A stretch of 64,000 nt of DNA, from assembly GCA_964632995.1 (NCBI GenBank), contig CAZWDL010000009.1:27192-91191 (forward strand), written 5' to 3'. The notes below the pieces were generated by a model, which saw only the letters and a list, made by a program, of their open reading frames with translations, was not told the origin of the DNA and searched no databases. Positions 38,552-47,932 of the stretch are shown here, piece after piece. The DNA comes from CAZWDL01 sp964632995 (GTDB taxonomy: Bacteria > Bacteroidota > Bacteroidia > Chitinophagales > Saprospiraceae). Position numbers and translations under genes: made by a program. Within the stretch, counting starts at the first letter, position 1. Each line of letters begins with the position of its first letter.

Positions 38552-40687
38552 TTATACTTTTACTTCGCCTTTTGCTTTTTCGATGATCTCCTTGGCGATG
38601 CTGTCGGGAGCCTGCGCAAAGTGCGAGAACTCCATGGTCGAGCTGGCGCGTCCGGAGGTGATTGTACGTAGTGTAGTGACGTAGCCGAACATTTCGGCCA
38701 GCGGCACATCGGCCTGGATAGCAACGGCGCCACCGGCGCGGGGCGCTTGTCCTTTGGGCAGGCCGCGGCGACGGTTAAGATCGCCGATGACCGGTCCTAC
38801 GTATTCTTCAGGCGTTACGACTTCGAGCTTCATGATGGGCTCCATCAGCACCGGCTTGGCTTTGGGCGCAGCGGCGCGGAAGCCGTCCTTGGCACAAAGT
38901 TCAAAGGCGATCGGTTTGGAGTCCACCGCGTGCATACCACCGTCGTAGACGCGTACTTTCATGCTGTCGATAGCGTAGCCGGCCAGAATGCCGGCCTCCA
39001 TCATGGCCGTGAAACCATCGCGGATAGGCTTCTGGAAGTTCTTATCAATCGAACCGCCAGTGATATCCCACTCGAACTGAAGACGCGTTTTGCCTTCCTG
39101 GAACTCTTCCGTTTCTTTGAATTCCTCATCGACCGGGCCGAGCTCAAATTGCATGTCAGCAAACAGACCGGCGCCGCCGGACTGCTTCTTCAGGCGCTCG
39201 CGGTGATCCACGGTGTTGGTCAGCGCTTCTTTGTAATTCACCTGTGGTTGTCCCTGGTTACACTCGACCTTGAACTCACGCTTGAGGCGGTCGACGATAA
39301 TTTCCAGGTGCAACTCACCCATTCCGCTAATAACGGTTTGGTTGGTTTCTTCATCGTAGCGTACGCGGAAGGTGGGGTCCTCCTCGGCCAGTTTGGCCAG
39401 GGCCATACCCAGTTTGTCAAGGTCCTTCTGCGATTTGGGTTCTACGGCGACACCGATAACCGGTTCCGGGAAAGTCATACTTTCCAGCATGATCGGATGG
39501 TCGAGGTCGCAGAGTGTATCTCCCGTGCGGATATCCTTGAAACCGACAGCGGCAGCGATATCGCCGGCCTCTACGCGGTCAATAGGATTCTGCTTATTGG
39601 AGTGCATCTGATACAGACGCGAGATACGTTCTTTATCATCGGTGCGCGTATTGAGCACGTAAGAGCCTGCGTCGAGTACACCCGAGTAAACCCGCATAAA
39701 GGCCAGGCGACCGACGTAAGGATCGGTGGCAATCTTAAAGGCCAGTGCAGCGAAGGGGTCTTCAACGGTGGGGCGGCGCTTCTCTTCTTCTTCGGTTTCC
39801 GGGTTGATGCCCGTAATGGCTTCAACATCCACCGGAGAAGGCATGAATGCACAAACGGCATCGAGGACGGCCTGTACCCCTTTGTTTTTGAATGCCGAAC
39901 CACACATCATCGGAATGATCTTCATATCGATGACGGCAGCGCGGATAGCTGCGCGGATCTCGTCGACAGAGATGCTTGCCGGATCCTCGAAGTATTTTTC
40001 GAGCAGCGATTCATCGTATTCGGCTACTGCTTCGAGCAGCTTTTCGCGGTACTCGTCTACAGTGTCCTGCAGGTCCTCAGGGATATCGACTACTTCGTAG
40101 GTCATCCCCATATCCTCCTCATTCCAGATGCGGGCTTCGCCCGAAATGAGATCGACGACGCCTTCGAAACGCTCTTCGGCGCCGATTGGCACCTGAAGCG
40201 GAACCGCATTGGCGCCCAGCTTCTCTTTGACGTCATTTACCACGTTGAAAAAGTCAGCCCCCGAGCGGTCCATCTTATTGACGAACCCGATACGAGGTAC
40301 TTTATACCGATTGGCCTGACGCCAAACAGTTTCGGATTGAGGTTCTACACCGGATACCGCACAGAACAAGGCAACTACCCCATCGAGAACACGCAGCGAG
40401 CGTTCTACCTCAACGGTAAAGTCAACGTGGCCGGGTGTATCGATGATATTGATCGAGAAAGTTTGATCCTTCCATTGCCAGGAGGTTTTGGTAGCGGCCG
40501 AGGTAATGGTGATACCCCGCTCCTGCTCCTGCTCCATCCAGTCCATGGTAGCAGCGCCATCGTGCACTTCGCCGATTTTGTGGCTGATACCCGTGTAATA
40601 GAGGACTCGCTCGGTAGTAGTCGTCTTGCCGGCGTCAATGTGAGCCGCAATACCAATATTTCTAGTATACTTAAGATCCTTTGCCAT
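38552..40687 (-). CDS. fusA: Elongation factor G
   Basis: EF-G (711 residues) drives ribosomal translocation. The G-domain motifs are G1 [12 protein letters not shown] (15-26), G2 [10 protein letters not shown]3 DTPGHVDF, G4 NKMD and the G5 GSAFKNKG region. Domains II-V follow at full length, with the domain IV tip [21 protein letters not shown]. tuf, which often follows, is not in this cluster. Large open frames on the opposite strand are coding-bias artefacts. Confidence 0.97.
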   Translation of the reverse strand: MAKDLKYTRNIGIAAHIDAGKTTTTERVLYYTGISHKIGEVHDGAATMDWMEQEQERGITITSAATKTSWQWKDQTFSINIIDTPGHVDFTVEVERSLRVLDGVVALFCAVSGVEPQSETVWRQANRYKVPRIGFVNKMDRSGADFFNVVNDVKEKLGANAVPLQVPIGAEERFEGVVDLISGEARIWNEEDMGMTYEVVDIPEDLQDTVDEYREKLLEAVAEYDESLLEKYFEDPASISVDEIRAAIRAAVIDMKIIPMMCGSAFKNKGVQAVLDAVCAFMPSPVDVEAITGINPETEEEEKRRPTVEDPFAALAFKIATDPYVGRLAFMRVYSGVLDAGSYVLNTRTDDKERISRLYQMHSNKQNPIDRVEAGDIAAAVGFKDIRTGDTLCDLDHPIMLESMTFPEPVIGVAVEPKSQKDLDKLGMALAKLAEEDPTFRVRYDEETNQTVISGMGELHLEIIVDRLKREFKVECNQGQPQVNYKEALTNTVDHRERLKKQSGGAGLFADMQFELGPVDEEFKETEEFQEGKTRLQFEWDITGGSIDKNFQKPIRDGFTAMMEAGILAGYAIDSMKVRVYDGGMHAVDSKPIAFELCAKDGFRAAAPKAKPVLMEPIMKLEVVTPEEYVGPVIGDLNRRRGLPKGQAPRAGGAVAIQADVPLAEMFGYVTTLRTITSGRASSTMEFSHFAQAPDSIAKEIIEKAKGEVKV

Positions 40688-40737
40688 GACTACTCCTTTA
40701 AAGGATTATTTAGGTTAAATGGTTAAAATAAAATGGT

Positions 40738-41205
40738 TTAAACGCGGAAGTGAGCGAAAGCCCGGTTCGACTCAGCCATGCGGTGCGTATCTTCTTTACG
40801 CTTCACCGCGGCGCCTTCTCCCTTGCTGGCGGCGATTAGTTCGGCGGCCATTTTTTCAGCCATGCCTTTGCCACTGCGTTGGCGGGCGTAATTGATCAAC
40901 CACTTCATTCCGATTGAGACTTTGCGCTTGGCGCGAATTTCCGTCGGAATCTGAAAGGTCGCACCACCGATGCGGCGGCTGCGTACCTCTACCTGAGGCA
41001 TGGCGTTATTTAATGCCTTCTTCCAGATTTGATGCTCGTCCTGCTTGGTTCTTTCTTTGATGATGTCCATGGCATCGTAGAAAATCTTGAATGCCACGCC
41101 TTTCTTACCTTGCAGCATCATATTATTGACGAACTGCGTTACCAGCGTATCTTTGTAACGCGGATCCGGAGAAGGCTGCTTTAATTTTGGTTTTCTTTTT
41201 CTCAT
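40738..41205 (-). CDS. rpsG: Small ribosomal subunit protein uS7
   Basis: S7 (155 residues) nucleates the 30S head and in E. coli represses the str operon. It contains KRKPKLKQPSPDPRYKDTLVTQFVNNMM and VEVRSRRIGGATFQIPTEIRAKRKVSIGMKWL. Length is normal. Confidence 0.97.
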   Translation of the reverse strand: MRKRKPKLKQPSPDPRYKDTLVTQFVNNMMLQGKKGVAFKIFYDAMDIIKERTKQDEHQIWKKALNNAMPQVEVRSRRIGGATFQIPTEIRAKRKVSIGMKWLINYARQRSGKGMAEKMAAELIAASKGEGAAVKRKEDTHRMAESNRAFAHFRV

Positions 41206-41249
41206 TTTTTTGAATTAGAGGTTTCGCGAATAGGGTGAAACATAATTGC

Positions 41250-41621
41250 TTACTTCGGTCGCTTGGTACCGTATCTCGAGCGGCTTTGCTTGCGATCGGT
41301 CACCCCGGCGGTATCCAGTGCGCCGCGAACAATCGTGTAACGTACGCCCGGCAGGTCTTTTACCCGGCCGCCGCGGACAAGCACGATGGAGTGCTCCTGC
41401 AGGTTGTGCCCTTCTCCCGGAATATAGGCAATTACCTCGATGCCGTTGGTCAGTCGCACCTTTGTAACCTTCCGCAGGGCAGAGTTCGGCTTCTTTGGTG
41501 TAGTCGTATACACCCTTGTACACACACCACGTTTTTGTGGGTTGCCTTCCAGGGCGCGCGACTTACTCTTCGTCACCACCTTTTTTCTGCCCTTGCGTAC
41601 AAGTTGATTGATCGTAGGCAT
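41250..41621 (-). CDS. rpsL: Small ribosomal subunit protein uS12
   Basis: S12 (123 residues) controls decoding accuracy. It begins [31 protein letters not shown] (41-51) and [10 protein letters not shown] (86-95) carry wild-type lysines at the usual streptomycin positions (43/44 and 88), predicting sensitivity at this target. It is the first gene of the supercluster and follows a strong promoter. Confidence 0.97.
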   Translation of the reverse strand: MPTINQLVRKGRKKVVTKSKSRALEGNPQKRGVCTRVYTTTPKKPNSALRKVTKVRLTNGIEVIAYIPGEGHNLQEHSIVLVRGGRVKDLPGVRYTIVRGALDTAGVTDRKQSRSRYGTKRPK

Positions 41622-41716
41622 ATGCTATTCTTTTCGAAATTAAATTGACAGTTTTTTAATAGGCTCTCCTGATACTGGGAAATGCAAAAATGACATACCT
41701 TGCTCGAAAGCGATTG

Positions 41717-41747
41717 CAAAGGTAGGAGTTTTTTGACAAAAAACAAA
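41717..41747 (-). promoter_or_regulatory. Promoter of the str/S10/spc/alpha supercluster
   Basis: On the minus strand TTTG (rc of 41744-41747), 19 nt, then TACCTTTG (rc of 41717-41724) match the Bacteroidota consensus TTTG-N19-TAnnTTTG exactly. Transcription would start near 41710, giving a leader of about 90 nt before rpsL. Confidence 0.85.
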
Positions 41748-41926
41748 CCCCCGCTTAAAATTATTAGGAGGTAAAAGCCGGCCCCTTCATTTTTCAAATG
41801 CTTGTTTTATTGACTTACGGGAGAGCATTGAAATATTAAGTGCTTATATGACACCAAGCACGGAAGAATCGTTCAATAAAACAAATAAAAAAAAAATTCC
41901 CCGGAAGTCAGTCACTACCGTCATTA

Positions 41927-41956
41927 TTTGACCTTGCCTCATTTTATCTATCTTTG
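41927..41956 (+). promoter_or_regulatory. Promoter of the acyl-ACP thioesterase gene
   Basis: TTTG at 41927-41930, 18 nt, then TATCTTTG at 41949-41956 match the Bacteroidota promoter consensus. The expected start near 41963 leaves a leader of about 38 nt before ATG 42001. Confidence 0.8.
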
Positions 41957-42000
41957 CCTTTACGGCGCTGGGGTATTCATGGGCTTACACCATATAGTAT

Positions 42001-42756
42001 ATGATGAAACAATACAGTTCCCTGCAACAAAGGGAGACTTTCACGATTCGCACTTATGAGATCGATCATCACAAACGCGCCACCATCCCCGCCCTGGTGC
42101 GTTTGATGCAGGAAGCGGCGATGCAGAATGTCATCAATCTGAAATTATCGGTCTGGGACCTGGAGCCACAACACCTCACCTGGGTGCTGATGCGGAAGGC
42201 TATGCGCTTTGGGCGGCTGCCGGCACTCGGCGATCGCATTACGATACTCACCTATCCGTCCGGTTTTGAACGGCTTTTCACCTACCGGGATTACCGCGTC
42301 TTTGACGATAGCGGCCGACAGATTGCCGCCTCCTCCTCTACCTGGCTGCTTATGGATACCCGGTCGAGACGGATGAGCCGCATTCCCGCTACCATACAGG
42401 CCCTGAATGATCAGATGCCCGCGCCCGACGAGTGCCTTCCCCATCCCGCTAATAAGATTCCCCGCCCCGATGCTCCCGAACAACAAAAGCACTTTGAGGT
42501 CAATTTTTTTGACCTGGACTTTAACAAACACCTCAATAACATCTTTTACCTGAAGTGGATGCTTGAAGTACTGCCTGCTGAGGTGCTGGAACAAAGACGG
42601 CTTCAGACACTGGACATCCAATACCGTAACGAATGCCACTGGCAGGACCGGGTGGTCGCCCAGTCGCAACGCGTTAATGCGAATACTTTCCTGCACCGCC
42701 TACAACTGGAACAGGGTGGTAAAGAGCTGGCGCTGGCCCGTTCTACCTGGGATTGA
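42001..42756 (+). CDS. Acyl-[acyl-carrier-protein] thioesterase
   Basis: This 251-residue protein has two hot-dog folds and resembles the plant FatA/FatB-type and bacterial acyl-ACP thioesterase family. It would release fatty acids from ACP in the cytoplasm. The first hot-dog contains FTIRTYEIDHHKRATIPALVRLMQEAAMQN. The second contains FFDLDFNKHLNNIFYLKWMLEVLP, with the family's Asn/His catalytic region (N-K-H-L-N-N). Two consecutive ATGs begin the gene; either could be used. Its 3' end overlaps the convergent DUF6134 gene by 14 nt. Confidence 0.85.
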   Translation: MMKQYSSLQQRETFTIRTYEIDHHKRATIPALVRLMQEAAMQNVINLKLSVWDLEPQHLTWVLMRKAMRFGRLPALGDRITILTYPSGFERLFTYRDYRVFDDSGRQIAASSSTWLLMDTRSRRMSRIPATIQALNDQMPAPDECLPHPANKIPRPDAPEQQKHFEVNFFDLDFNKHLNNIFYLKWMLEVLPAEVLEQRRLQTLDIQYRNECHWQDRVVAQSQRVNANTFLHRLQLEQGGKELALARSTWD

Positions 42757-43414
42757 CTAAAGAAAAACTGCCCAGAGTGAAAGCAATATTGACCTCTTCC
42801 AGCCTGGCATTGTTGTAGACGAATTCAGTACCCCGGTTTTTCCCGGCGTCAGCCACCAGATATTGTTGATCTTCTACGTTCCGGACCTGCTTCATCCTGC
42901 CTTCCCGTTCGGAAAATATTTGTTTAAGCTCCTTGGGCGGCCCCTCGAAATACAACTTGATGCTACTCATGGTAACAGGCGTCTTTGCAGTACTCCTATC
43001 GCCGTCTTTATTAATGAGGTAATGCGTGCCGGTCCAGTTGACGATGGTCTCGCTTTTCAGGTTGCCATTCCGGTAAGATCGCACCCGGGATTTCACCAAA
43101 ATGTCATTTTCATAAGTACAGGCCAGGTCATAGCCAATTCTGATCTCTCCGATAATGCGAACCACTGTTTCAGACTTCGCGCGGTATTCAGTCGTATTGC
43201 CCCGCCGGGTCATGGTCGCTTCGTACGATCCGATCCGTTTATTTCCTACATAAATATCAAAGTACCTGGAGCTTTTCGAAGTCTCGGCAGTTTCGGACGA
43301 AGGCCCGGGCATTTCATCTACCATCCCAAGGCTGCTATCTCCCTGGGCAGTTACTCCCGAGGAAGCTGAAAAAAGTAAAAGTAAACTGGAAGTCATCAGG
43401 TAGCATATATTCAT
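42743..43414 (-). CDS. Secreted DUF6134-family protein
   Basis: The product has 223 residues, with a signal peptide at 1-23 ending VTAQG. The remainder is beta-rich and resembles DUF6134, a Bacteroidota family of unknown function: YFDIYVGNKRIGSYEATMTR (about 51-70), CTYENDILVKSRVRSYRNGN and the WTGTHYLINKDG segment. No catalytic residues can be named. It is likely periplasmic or outer-membrane associated. The gene overlaps the 3' end of the thioesterase tail to tail. Confidence 0.7.
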   Translation of the reverse strand: MNICYLMTSSLLLLFSASSGVTAQGDSSLGMVDEMPGPSSETAETSKSSRYFDIYVGNKRIGSYEATMTRRGNTTEYRAKSETVVRIIGEIRIGYDLACTYENDILVKSRVRSYRNGNLKSETIVNWTGTHYLINKDGDRSTAKTPVTMSSIKLYFEGPPKELKQIFSEREGRMKQVRNVEDQQYLVADAGKNRGTEFVYNNARLEEVNIAFTLGSFSLVNPR

Positions 43415-43744
43415 GGATCATTCAGGTTTGCCAGTCATTCTTTTTGCATAGCAGACAATCGCCTTTTTACTCCGTTGAATCAGACTTGGAGAAAGATCTG
43501 TTTCCAGCACTACTCAGGAGGGTATCTGTTGTGACAACAGATATTGCCCTGCCCTGTTTTTGCATTAAAAATGACTGATATTTAAATGAAAATAAGAAAA
43601 ACCTTTTAAACAACACCCATATTCCCCAATAAAATTTAAAGGAAATAAAAAAGAGAGCCCGAAGCAGTACTGTTATGCCGGGAAAGCCTGCAGGGCGACC
43701 GTCCTCCGTTTCTACCTTTCTACTAACAGGTCGAGGTAAGTTTC
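43415..43744. other. Intergenic region with a small palindrome
   Basis: The 330 bases between the DUF6134 gene and fdhD are AT-rich. One clean palindrome, TATCTGTT-GTGAC-AACAGATA at 43523-43543, could be an operator or small hairpin, about 110 nt upstream of the DUF6134 start. No promoter consensus or small gene is evident. Confidence 0.4.
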
Positions 43745-44596
43745 TCAGCGGCGAATGCGTTCAACTCCACAATAGCAATTCGCCTGATCATTGCGAAGGA
43801 AGCCGACCAGTGTCATACCGCACTCCACGGCGAGGTCGACGGCGAGGCTGGAGGCCGCTCCTACTGCTGCCAGGAGGGGCAGGCCGGCCATGAATGCTTT
43901 TTGTACCAGTTCGAAACTGGCGCGGCCACTGACCAGCAGACCATAATCGCTTAGTGGGAGCAGGTCGCGCTGTAGCGCGGCGCCGATCAGTTTATCCAGG
44001 GCATTGTGGCGCCCGACATCTTCCCGTAGCAACACAAGTTCCCCTTCGGTGTTGAAAAGAGCTGCTGCATGGATGCCGCCGGTATGGGCGAAAAGCCGCT
44101 GGGCCTTTTCTAAACGCCGGGGCAGTTGGAAGAGCATTTCTGCGCTGAACTCCGGATGCCCGGATCGCAACAGGTACACGCCGGTGGTACGAACCATATC
44201 CAGGGATGCTTTGCCACAAATTCCACAACTGGAACTGGTGTAAAAGTGCCGGGTGAAGCCTGTCATATCAACTCGTAAGGCTGGATCCAGCTCGGCCAGC
44301 ACCACATTTTCCCTTGATTGGGGATCCAGCACCTCCCCAACATGGCGCAACGCTCTTATATCCGCTTTGCGTCCAATAATTCCTTCGGTAAACAGGAAGC
44401 CGCGGGCCAGGTCAAAATCATCACCCGGCGTTCGCATGGTTACGGCCAGGCTGGCAAACTCCCGCCGCTGCAGGGCTCCGAAGGCGAGCTTAATCTCCAT
44501 AGGCTCCTCCACCGCCAGCACGTCAGAACGGATGGCGGCACTGCTCTTACCCAGTGAATGAATATTTAACGGTACAGTGCCTTTGTTGGAGCTCAT
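43745..44596 (-). CDS. fdhD: Formate dehydrogenase accessory sulfurtransferase FdhD
   Basis: FdhD (283 residues from ATG 44596) passes sulfur from IscS to the molybdenum cofactor of formate dehydrogenases. The redox-active cysteine pair is in SSCGICGKAS (Cys124 and Cys127); the family form is usually CGVCG. The signatures AHTGGIHAA and LREDVGRHNALDKLIG are present, and VSGRASFELVQKAF follows. An upstream in-frame GTG (44689) lacks similarity. No formate dehydrogenase gene is in the window, so its client must be elsewhere. Confidence 0.92.
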   Translation of the reverse strand: MSSNKGTVPLNIHSLGKSSAAIRSDVLAVEEPMEIKLAFGALQRREFASLAVTMRTPGDDFDLARGFLFTEGIIGRKADIRALRHVGEVLDPQSRENVVLAELDPALRVDMTGFTRHFYTSSSCGICGKASLDMVRTTGVYLLRSGHPEFSAEMLFQLPRRLEKAQRLFAHTGGIHAAALFNTEGELVLLREDVGRHNALDKLIGAALQRDLLPLSDYGLLVSGRASFELVQKAFMAGLPLLAAVGAASSLAVDLAVECGMTLVGFLRNDQANCYCGVERIRR

Positions 44597-44703
44597 GGTT
44601 GTATGGTTGCTGTGATATATACTAGCGCTTGTATTCTTTCCGGTGAACACCTCTTCCCGGCGCTGGTCAGCACGATCTCTCTGTAACACGAAGCCGAGGC
44701 CCT

Positions 44704-46968
44704 TTATTGCTCCTCACTCCTGATGATCACCGGTTTGAGCCGGAAGTCCAGGGTTGCCAGGCCGGTGGCGTCAAAGTGTTCGATTTCGATGCGATGAGTA
44801 CCGCCGAGGCGGACTTCAACTTCATCGACGGCAGGGGTGTGAATATTCCAATGATCGATCAGCATTTCCCCATCGAGGTAGAGGCGGAGGCCGTCGTCAC
44901 TAGTGACCGACAGCAGGTATACGCCTTCCGGGATTTCAAAATTTGTTTCAGCGAAGGTAGCGAAGCGGTCGGGGGCGATGCCGCCGCCGGGGCTGCGCCA
45001 CCAGGTAAAGGCAAGCGTATCCGTTTCTATTTCAAAGCCTGCTTTTCGTTCGCGCAATTGCCGGAAAGCTTCGTAATTGCTCAAGGGATCGAGTTTTTCG
45101 CCATACTCATAGAACCGCAACCACCAGTCGAAAGGATATTCGTAGCGAAAAAAGGTAAATGGGATAGGCGTTCCCCGCCGGTAGCTTTCGCCAAACTGCC
45201 CGGTTACCGCTTCGCCGATGAATGTGAAGTCGAGCTGCAGCAGGTCGGCGGCCGTTTTCTTTTTTGCGGTAAGGGTAGCCGGAAAGGTACCTGTTTTAGG
45301 ATTTACGCCGGCAAAGCCTTTGCCGCCCGTCAGTTTCCAATTACCCTGAGGGCCTAAAAGGAGGAAGACATAATTATCTTTTTCTATACCCCGGAGCCAT
45401 ACGGAGGGGCGTTGGAAGTCATAAGGTCCCCACTCATCAACGAGAATAAAAGAACGTCCTTTGAGCACTTCCGGCGGCAACCGAGCCTCCATACCATCGG
45501 GAAGCGGCTGCACGGGTGTATTGTTGTATATGGCCGTAGCGTCGGTGGCTTGGGCTGCGTGGTTCATCTCCACTTCGTTATCTGCCAGGTAGGGCACAGC
45601 GTCGCCCCAACCCAGGGTTTGATTCATGGTGTTATTTCGCAGTTGCAGCACTTCATTGGGATATTCGGCAGCGAGCAGCTGATCGAAGTCGACAAAAGTA
45701 TTGCCGGAGATCAGTATTTCCCGGGTTCGGCTGATTTCCAGGGGGATTTCCGTGTTTTTAAAAACGTTGTCGCTGATTTCATAATTCCGGCTCGATACAT
45801 CGCGCTCGCGGGCGAAGCCCCAGCCGGCGGGTTGGGAATCCCGGGCCCAGAGCTGCACACCGGTTTCATTTCCTTCAAAATAATTGGCGGTAATCGTATT
45901 CTTATTGCCCTGCTCGATAGCCAGGCCGTATTCATTATCGATGAGTTCATTGCCAATAATGCGGGAGCCATAGCTGTAGCCTCCCCAGATGCCGTAGCGA
46001 CAGCCTTCCATGCGGTTATTGACTATATCATTTCGGCTGAAAGTAGCCTCGATGCCGTTGGTGGGAGCAAAAGAAAAGTCGTTACTGTATATGATGTTGT
46101 CGTTGCAGCCTCCCTCCCCGCTGTCCATCGTCTGTTGCCCGGCCCAGAGAAAGAAGCCATCGCCGGAATGGGTGGCCGAATTGTAAGCGAAGATATTTTG
46201 CTGACTTTGTTCATAGCAAAGGATACCGGCGGAATCCTGTCCGCGGCTATAGAACCCGTGGCTGTATCCGCGTACATTCCAGTCGAGCCGGTTGTGCATA
46301 ATTCTATTGCGGCTGGAACGGTAGAGACCGATGCCCACCCCTGAGTTGAAATGGATGGTATTATTAAAAAACAGCCCTTCATCGCAGCCGCTCAGCATCA
46401 GGCCATTTTGTCCGCCGGTAACCCTGAGCCCGCGAACCAGCGGCTGCTTACAGTTTTTTAAATACAGCGCCGCGCCATAGCGCAGCCATTCGTCCTGTTC
46501 ATTATTGTGGTAACTCAACCAATCCGAAAGATCTTCCCGTTCGCGCATACTCCCCAGTCGCTGCCGATAATTATAGCTGAAATCGCTGTCGAGCACCTTT
46601 AAGCTATCCACCCCTTCGGCCAGCAAGCCGACTTTGTAGCCCCGCACCCTGGCATTTTGAATAGTGATGTTTTTACCTCCTTCTATCCTTAGGGCAAGAC
46701 CATGGTATTCGTTGGGGAAGGAGGTATCAGTCGATCCCAGCAGCTCAGCGCCGTTAAAATCCACCACAATATCCGTTCCCATGATACTGATGAGAGGTTG
46801 ATTGAGATCTTTGGAGGCATTCAGCTCGTATCTTCCCGGTTTGATGGTCACCGACTCCTTGATCACCATTCCCGGTCGCAGTTCGACCAGGTCCGGCTGG
46901 CTGTCGCAGCTGATGAGCAATAGCCAAAGGGACCCGGCAATGAAGAGTGGCAAGTTTTTCAGTGACAT
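44704..46968 (-). CDS. Lipoprotein with right-handed beta-helix and C-terminal PA14-like domain
   Basis: The product has 754 residues. The signal peptide ends in a lipobox LLISC (Cys about 21), so it is an outer-membrane lipoprotein. Residues about 60-470 are repeated parallel beta-helix turns with many N-asparagine ladders (for example NEYGLAIEQGNKNTITANYF), of the NosD/pectate-lyase-like type. The last ~130 residues resemble a PA14/carbohydrate-binding sandwich (GVYLLSVTSDDGLRLYLDG, then DHW and HRIEIEHFDATG). This architecture suits polysaccharide binding or cleavage outside the cell. No catalytic residues can be assigned from the sequence alone. Confidence 0.75.
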   Translation of the reverse strand: MSLKNLPLFIAGSLWLLLISCDSQPDLVELRPGMVIKESVTIKPGRYELNASKDLNQPLISIMGTDIVVDFNGAELLGSTDTSFPNEYHGLALRIEGGKNITIQNARVRGYKVGLLAEGVDSLKVLDSDFSYNYRQRLGSMREREDLSDWLSYHNNEQDEWLRYGAALYLKNCKQPLVRGLRVTGGQNGLMLSGCDEGLFFNNTIHFNSGVGIGLYRSSRNRIMHNRLDWNVRGYSHGFYSRGQDSAGILCYEQSQQNIFAYNSATHSGDGFFLWAGQQTMDSGEGGCNDNIIYSNDFSFAPTNGIEATFSRNDIVNNRMEGCRYGIWGGYSYGSRIIGNELIDNEYGLAIEQGNKNTITANYFEGNETGVQLWARDSQPAGWGFARERDVSSRNYEISDNVFKNTEIPLEISRTREILISGNTFVDFDQLLAAEYPNEVLQLRNNTMNQTLGWGDAVPYLADNEVEMNHAAQATDATAIYNNTPVQPLPDGMEARLPPEVLKGRSFILVDEWGPYDFQRPSVWLRGIEKDNYVFLLLGPQGNWKLTGGKGFAGVNPKTGTFPATLTAKKKTAADLLQLDFTFIGEAVTGQFGESYRRGTPIPFTFFRYEYPFDWWLRFYEYGEKLDPLSNYEAFRQLRERKAGFEIETDTLAFTWWRSPGGGIAPDRFATFAETNFEIPEGVYLLSVTSDDGLRLYLDGEMLIDHWNIHTPAVDEVEVRLGGTHRIEIEHFDATGLATLDFRLKPVIIRSEEQ

Positions 46969-47075
46969 GATGTTCGGCTTTTTTCCTCAATATACAGCCG
47001 ATGGGCGTATTGTGAAGCTCCCTCAGCAATGTAATTCCCTAATTTCACGAAAAGAAGGCAAGACGGTTCTCATCC

Positions 47076-47264
47076 CTACCACAACAGAAAGGCGACATAA
47101 GCGCAGTAGAGCAGAAAAAGTAATCCTCCCTCCCACCGGGAAATGTGATGATTAATTGCAAAGGTCTGCAGTGCAATTCCGGAGATGACACAAACAATCA
47201 GGTCCACGTTATCAATATTGCCCAGTGTGAGCGGCTGCACCAGCCCGGCGATACCCAGAATCAT
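47076..47264 (-). pseudogene. C-terminal remnant of a Na+/Ca2+ antiporter
   Basis: The 62-residue reading frame has two hydrophobic helices and ends RWEGGLLFLLYCAYVAFLLW. This resembles the C-terminus of CaCA-family calcium/sodium antiporters of Bacteroidota. A stop (TAG) lies two codons upstream of the first methionine and no antiporter sequence precedes it, so the other ~250 residues have been lost. It is likely a decayed fragment; a short independent membrane peptide is the alternative. Confidence 0.5.
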
Positions 47265-47366
47265 AAACTAAAAACCATAGCGTTACAAAGGACGCTTTTT
47301 GCCCTTTAGGTCACCAAAAAATGAGTTGTTTTTCCAAAAAATATTGAGGTCGCAGAGGATAGAAAT

Positions 47367-47852
47367 TCAGGCGCTCAGATACTCCAACAACCAGCGAAGC
47401 AACCAGACGAAAAATATGGTCAACCCAATGAGCAGGGCGATCAGTACGACGATGACAGTAATGATTAGCCAGCGCGCGCTGCCCTGGTGTTTGCCCTCTT
47501 CATAGTATTCCTGTAAAAGATTGAGGTTGCGCCGGTTAGCCCGGTAGCCCACATCAAAAAAGATACCCAGGATAGGGATACCGCCAAGCAGCGTATCGAG
47601 CAGAACATTCCAGATCATCTTGACCAGTACCATCCCGCTGGCGCCATTACGCACCATCACAATGACCAGAAAGCCCGACACGGCGAAGCCTACCATATCG
47701 CCCAACAAGGGAAACAACCCGATCAGCGGATCAATGCCGAAGCGAATATGCGTACCGGGGATGCGAAAGCTGTCATCGAGCAGTTCCACCGCACGTTCCA
47801 GCCAGATCAGCTCACCGGCCTGGTCAGAAAATTCTTGAGGAGATTTGTTCAT
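47367..47852 (-). CDS. DUF4112-family membrane protein
   Basis: This 161-residue protein belongs to DUF4112 (function unknown). The family core is seen at about 36-108: GTHIRFGIDPLIGLFPLLGDMVG, then a hydrophobic helix, then LDTLLGGIPILGIFFDVGYRANRRN. A last membrane helix at 131-155 follows a short basic linker. Likely an inner-membrane protein. Confidence 0.8.
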   Translation of the reverse strand: MNKSPQEFSDQAGELIWLERAVELLDDSFRIPGTHIRFGIDPLIGLFPLLGDMVGFAVSGFLVIVMVRNGASGMVLVKMIWNVLLDTLLGGIPILGIFFDVGYRANRRNLNLLQEYYEEGKHQGSARWLIITVIVVLIALLIGLTIFFVWLLRWLLEYLSA

Positions 47853-47932
47853 TTTCTATTTTGTTCAAATTGGCCCTGTAAAAGAAGTGGTTTAAGCTTC
47901 AAAGAGTGACGGGATGGGAGAAGGGTTTCATT

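Larger units (their letters stand above)
41622..42000. other. Divergent control region between rpsL and the thioesterase gene
   Basis: These 379 bases separate rpsL (minus) and the acyl-ACP thioesterase gene (plus). They contain one near-consensus promoter in each direction (listed separately) and AT-rich DNA between, including an A-run at 41884-41896. I see no small gene. Confidence 0.6.

Noticed and set aside
38747..40726. 659-codon open frame opposite fusA
   Set aside because: It lies wholly antisense to EF-G, and has no family features; long antisense frames arise from the codon bias of highly expressed genes.
45412..46344. 310-codon open frame opposite the beta-helix gene
   Set aside because: Antisense to the repeated beta-helix; the repeat itself keeps the opposite frame open.
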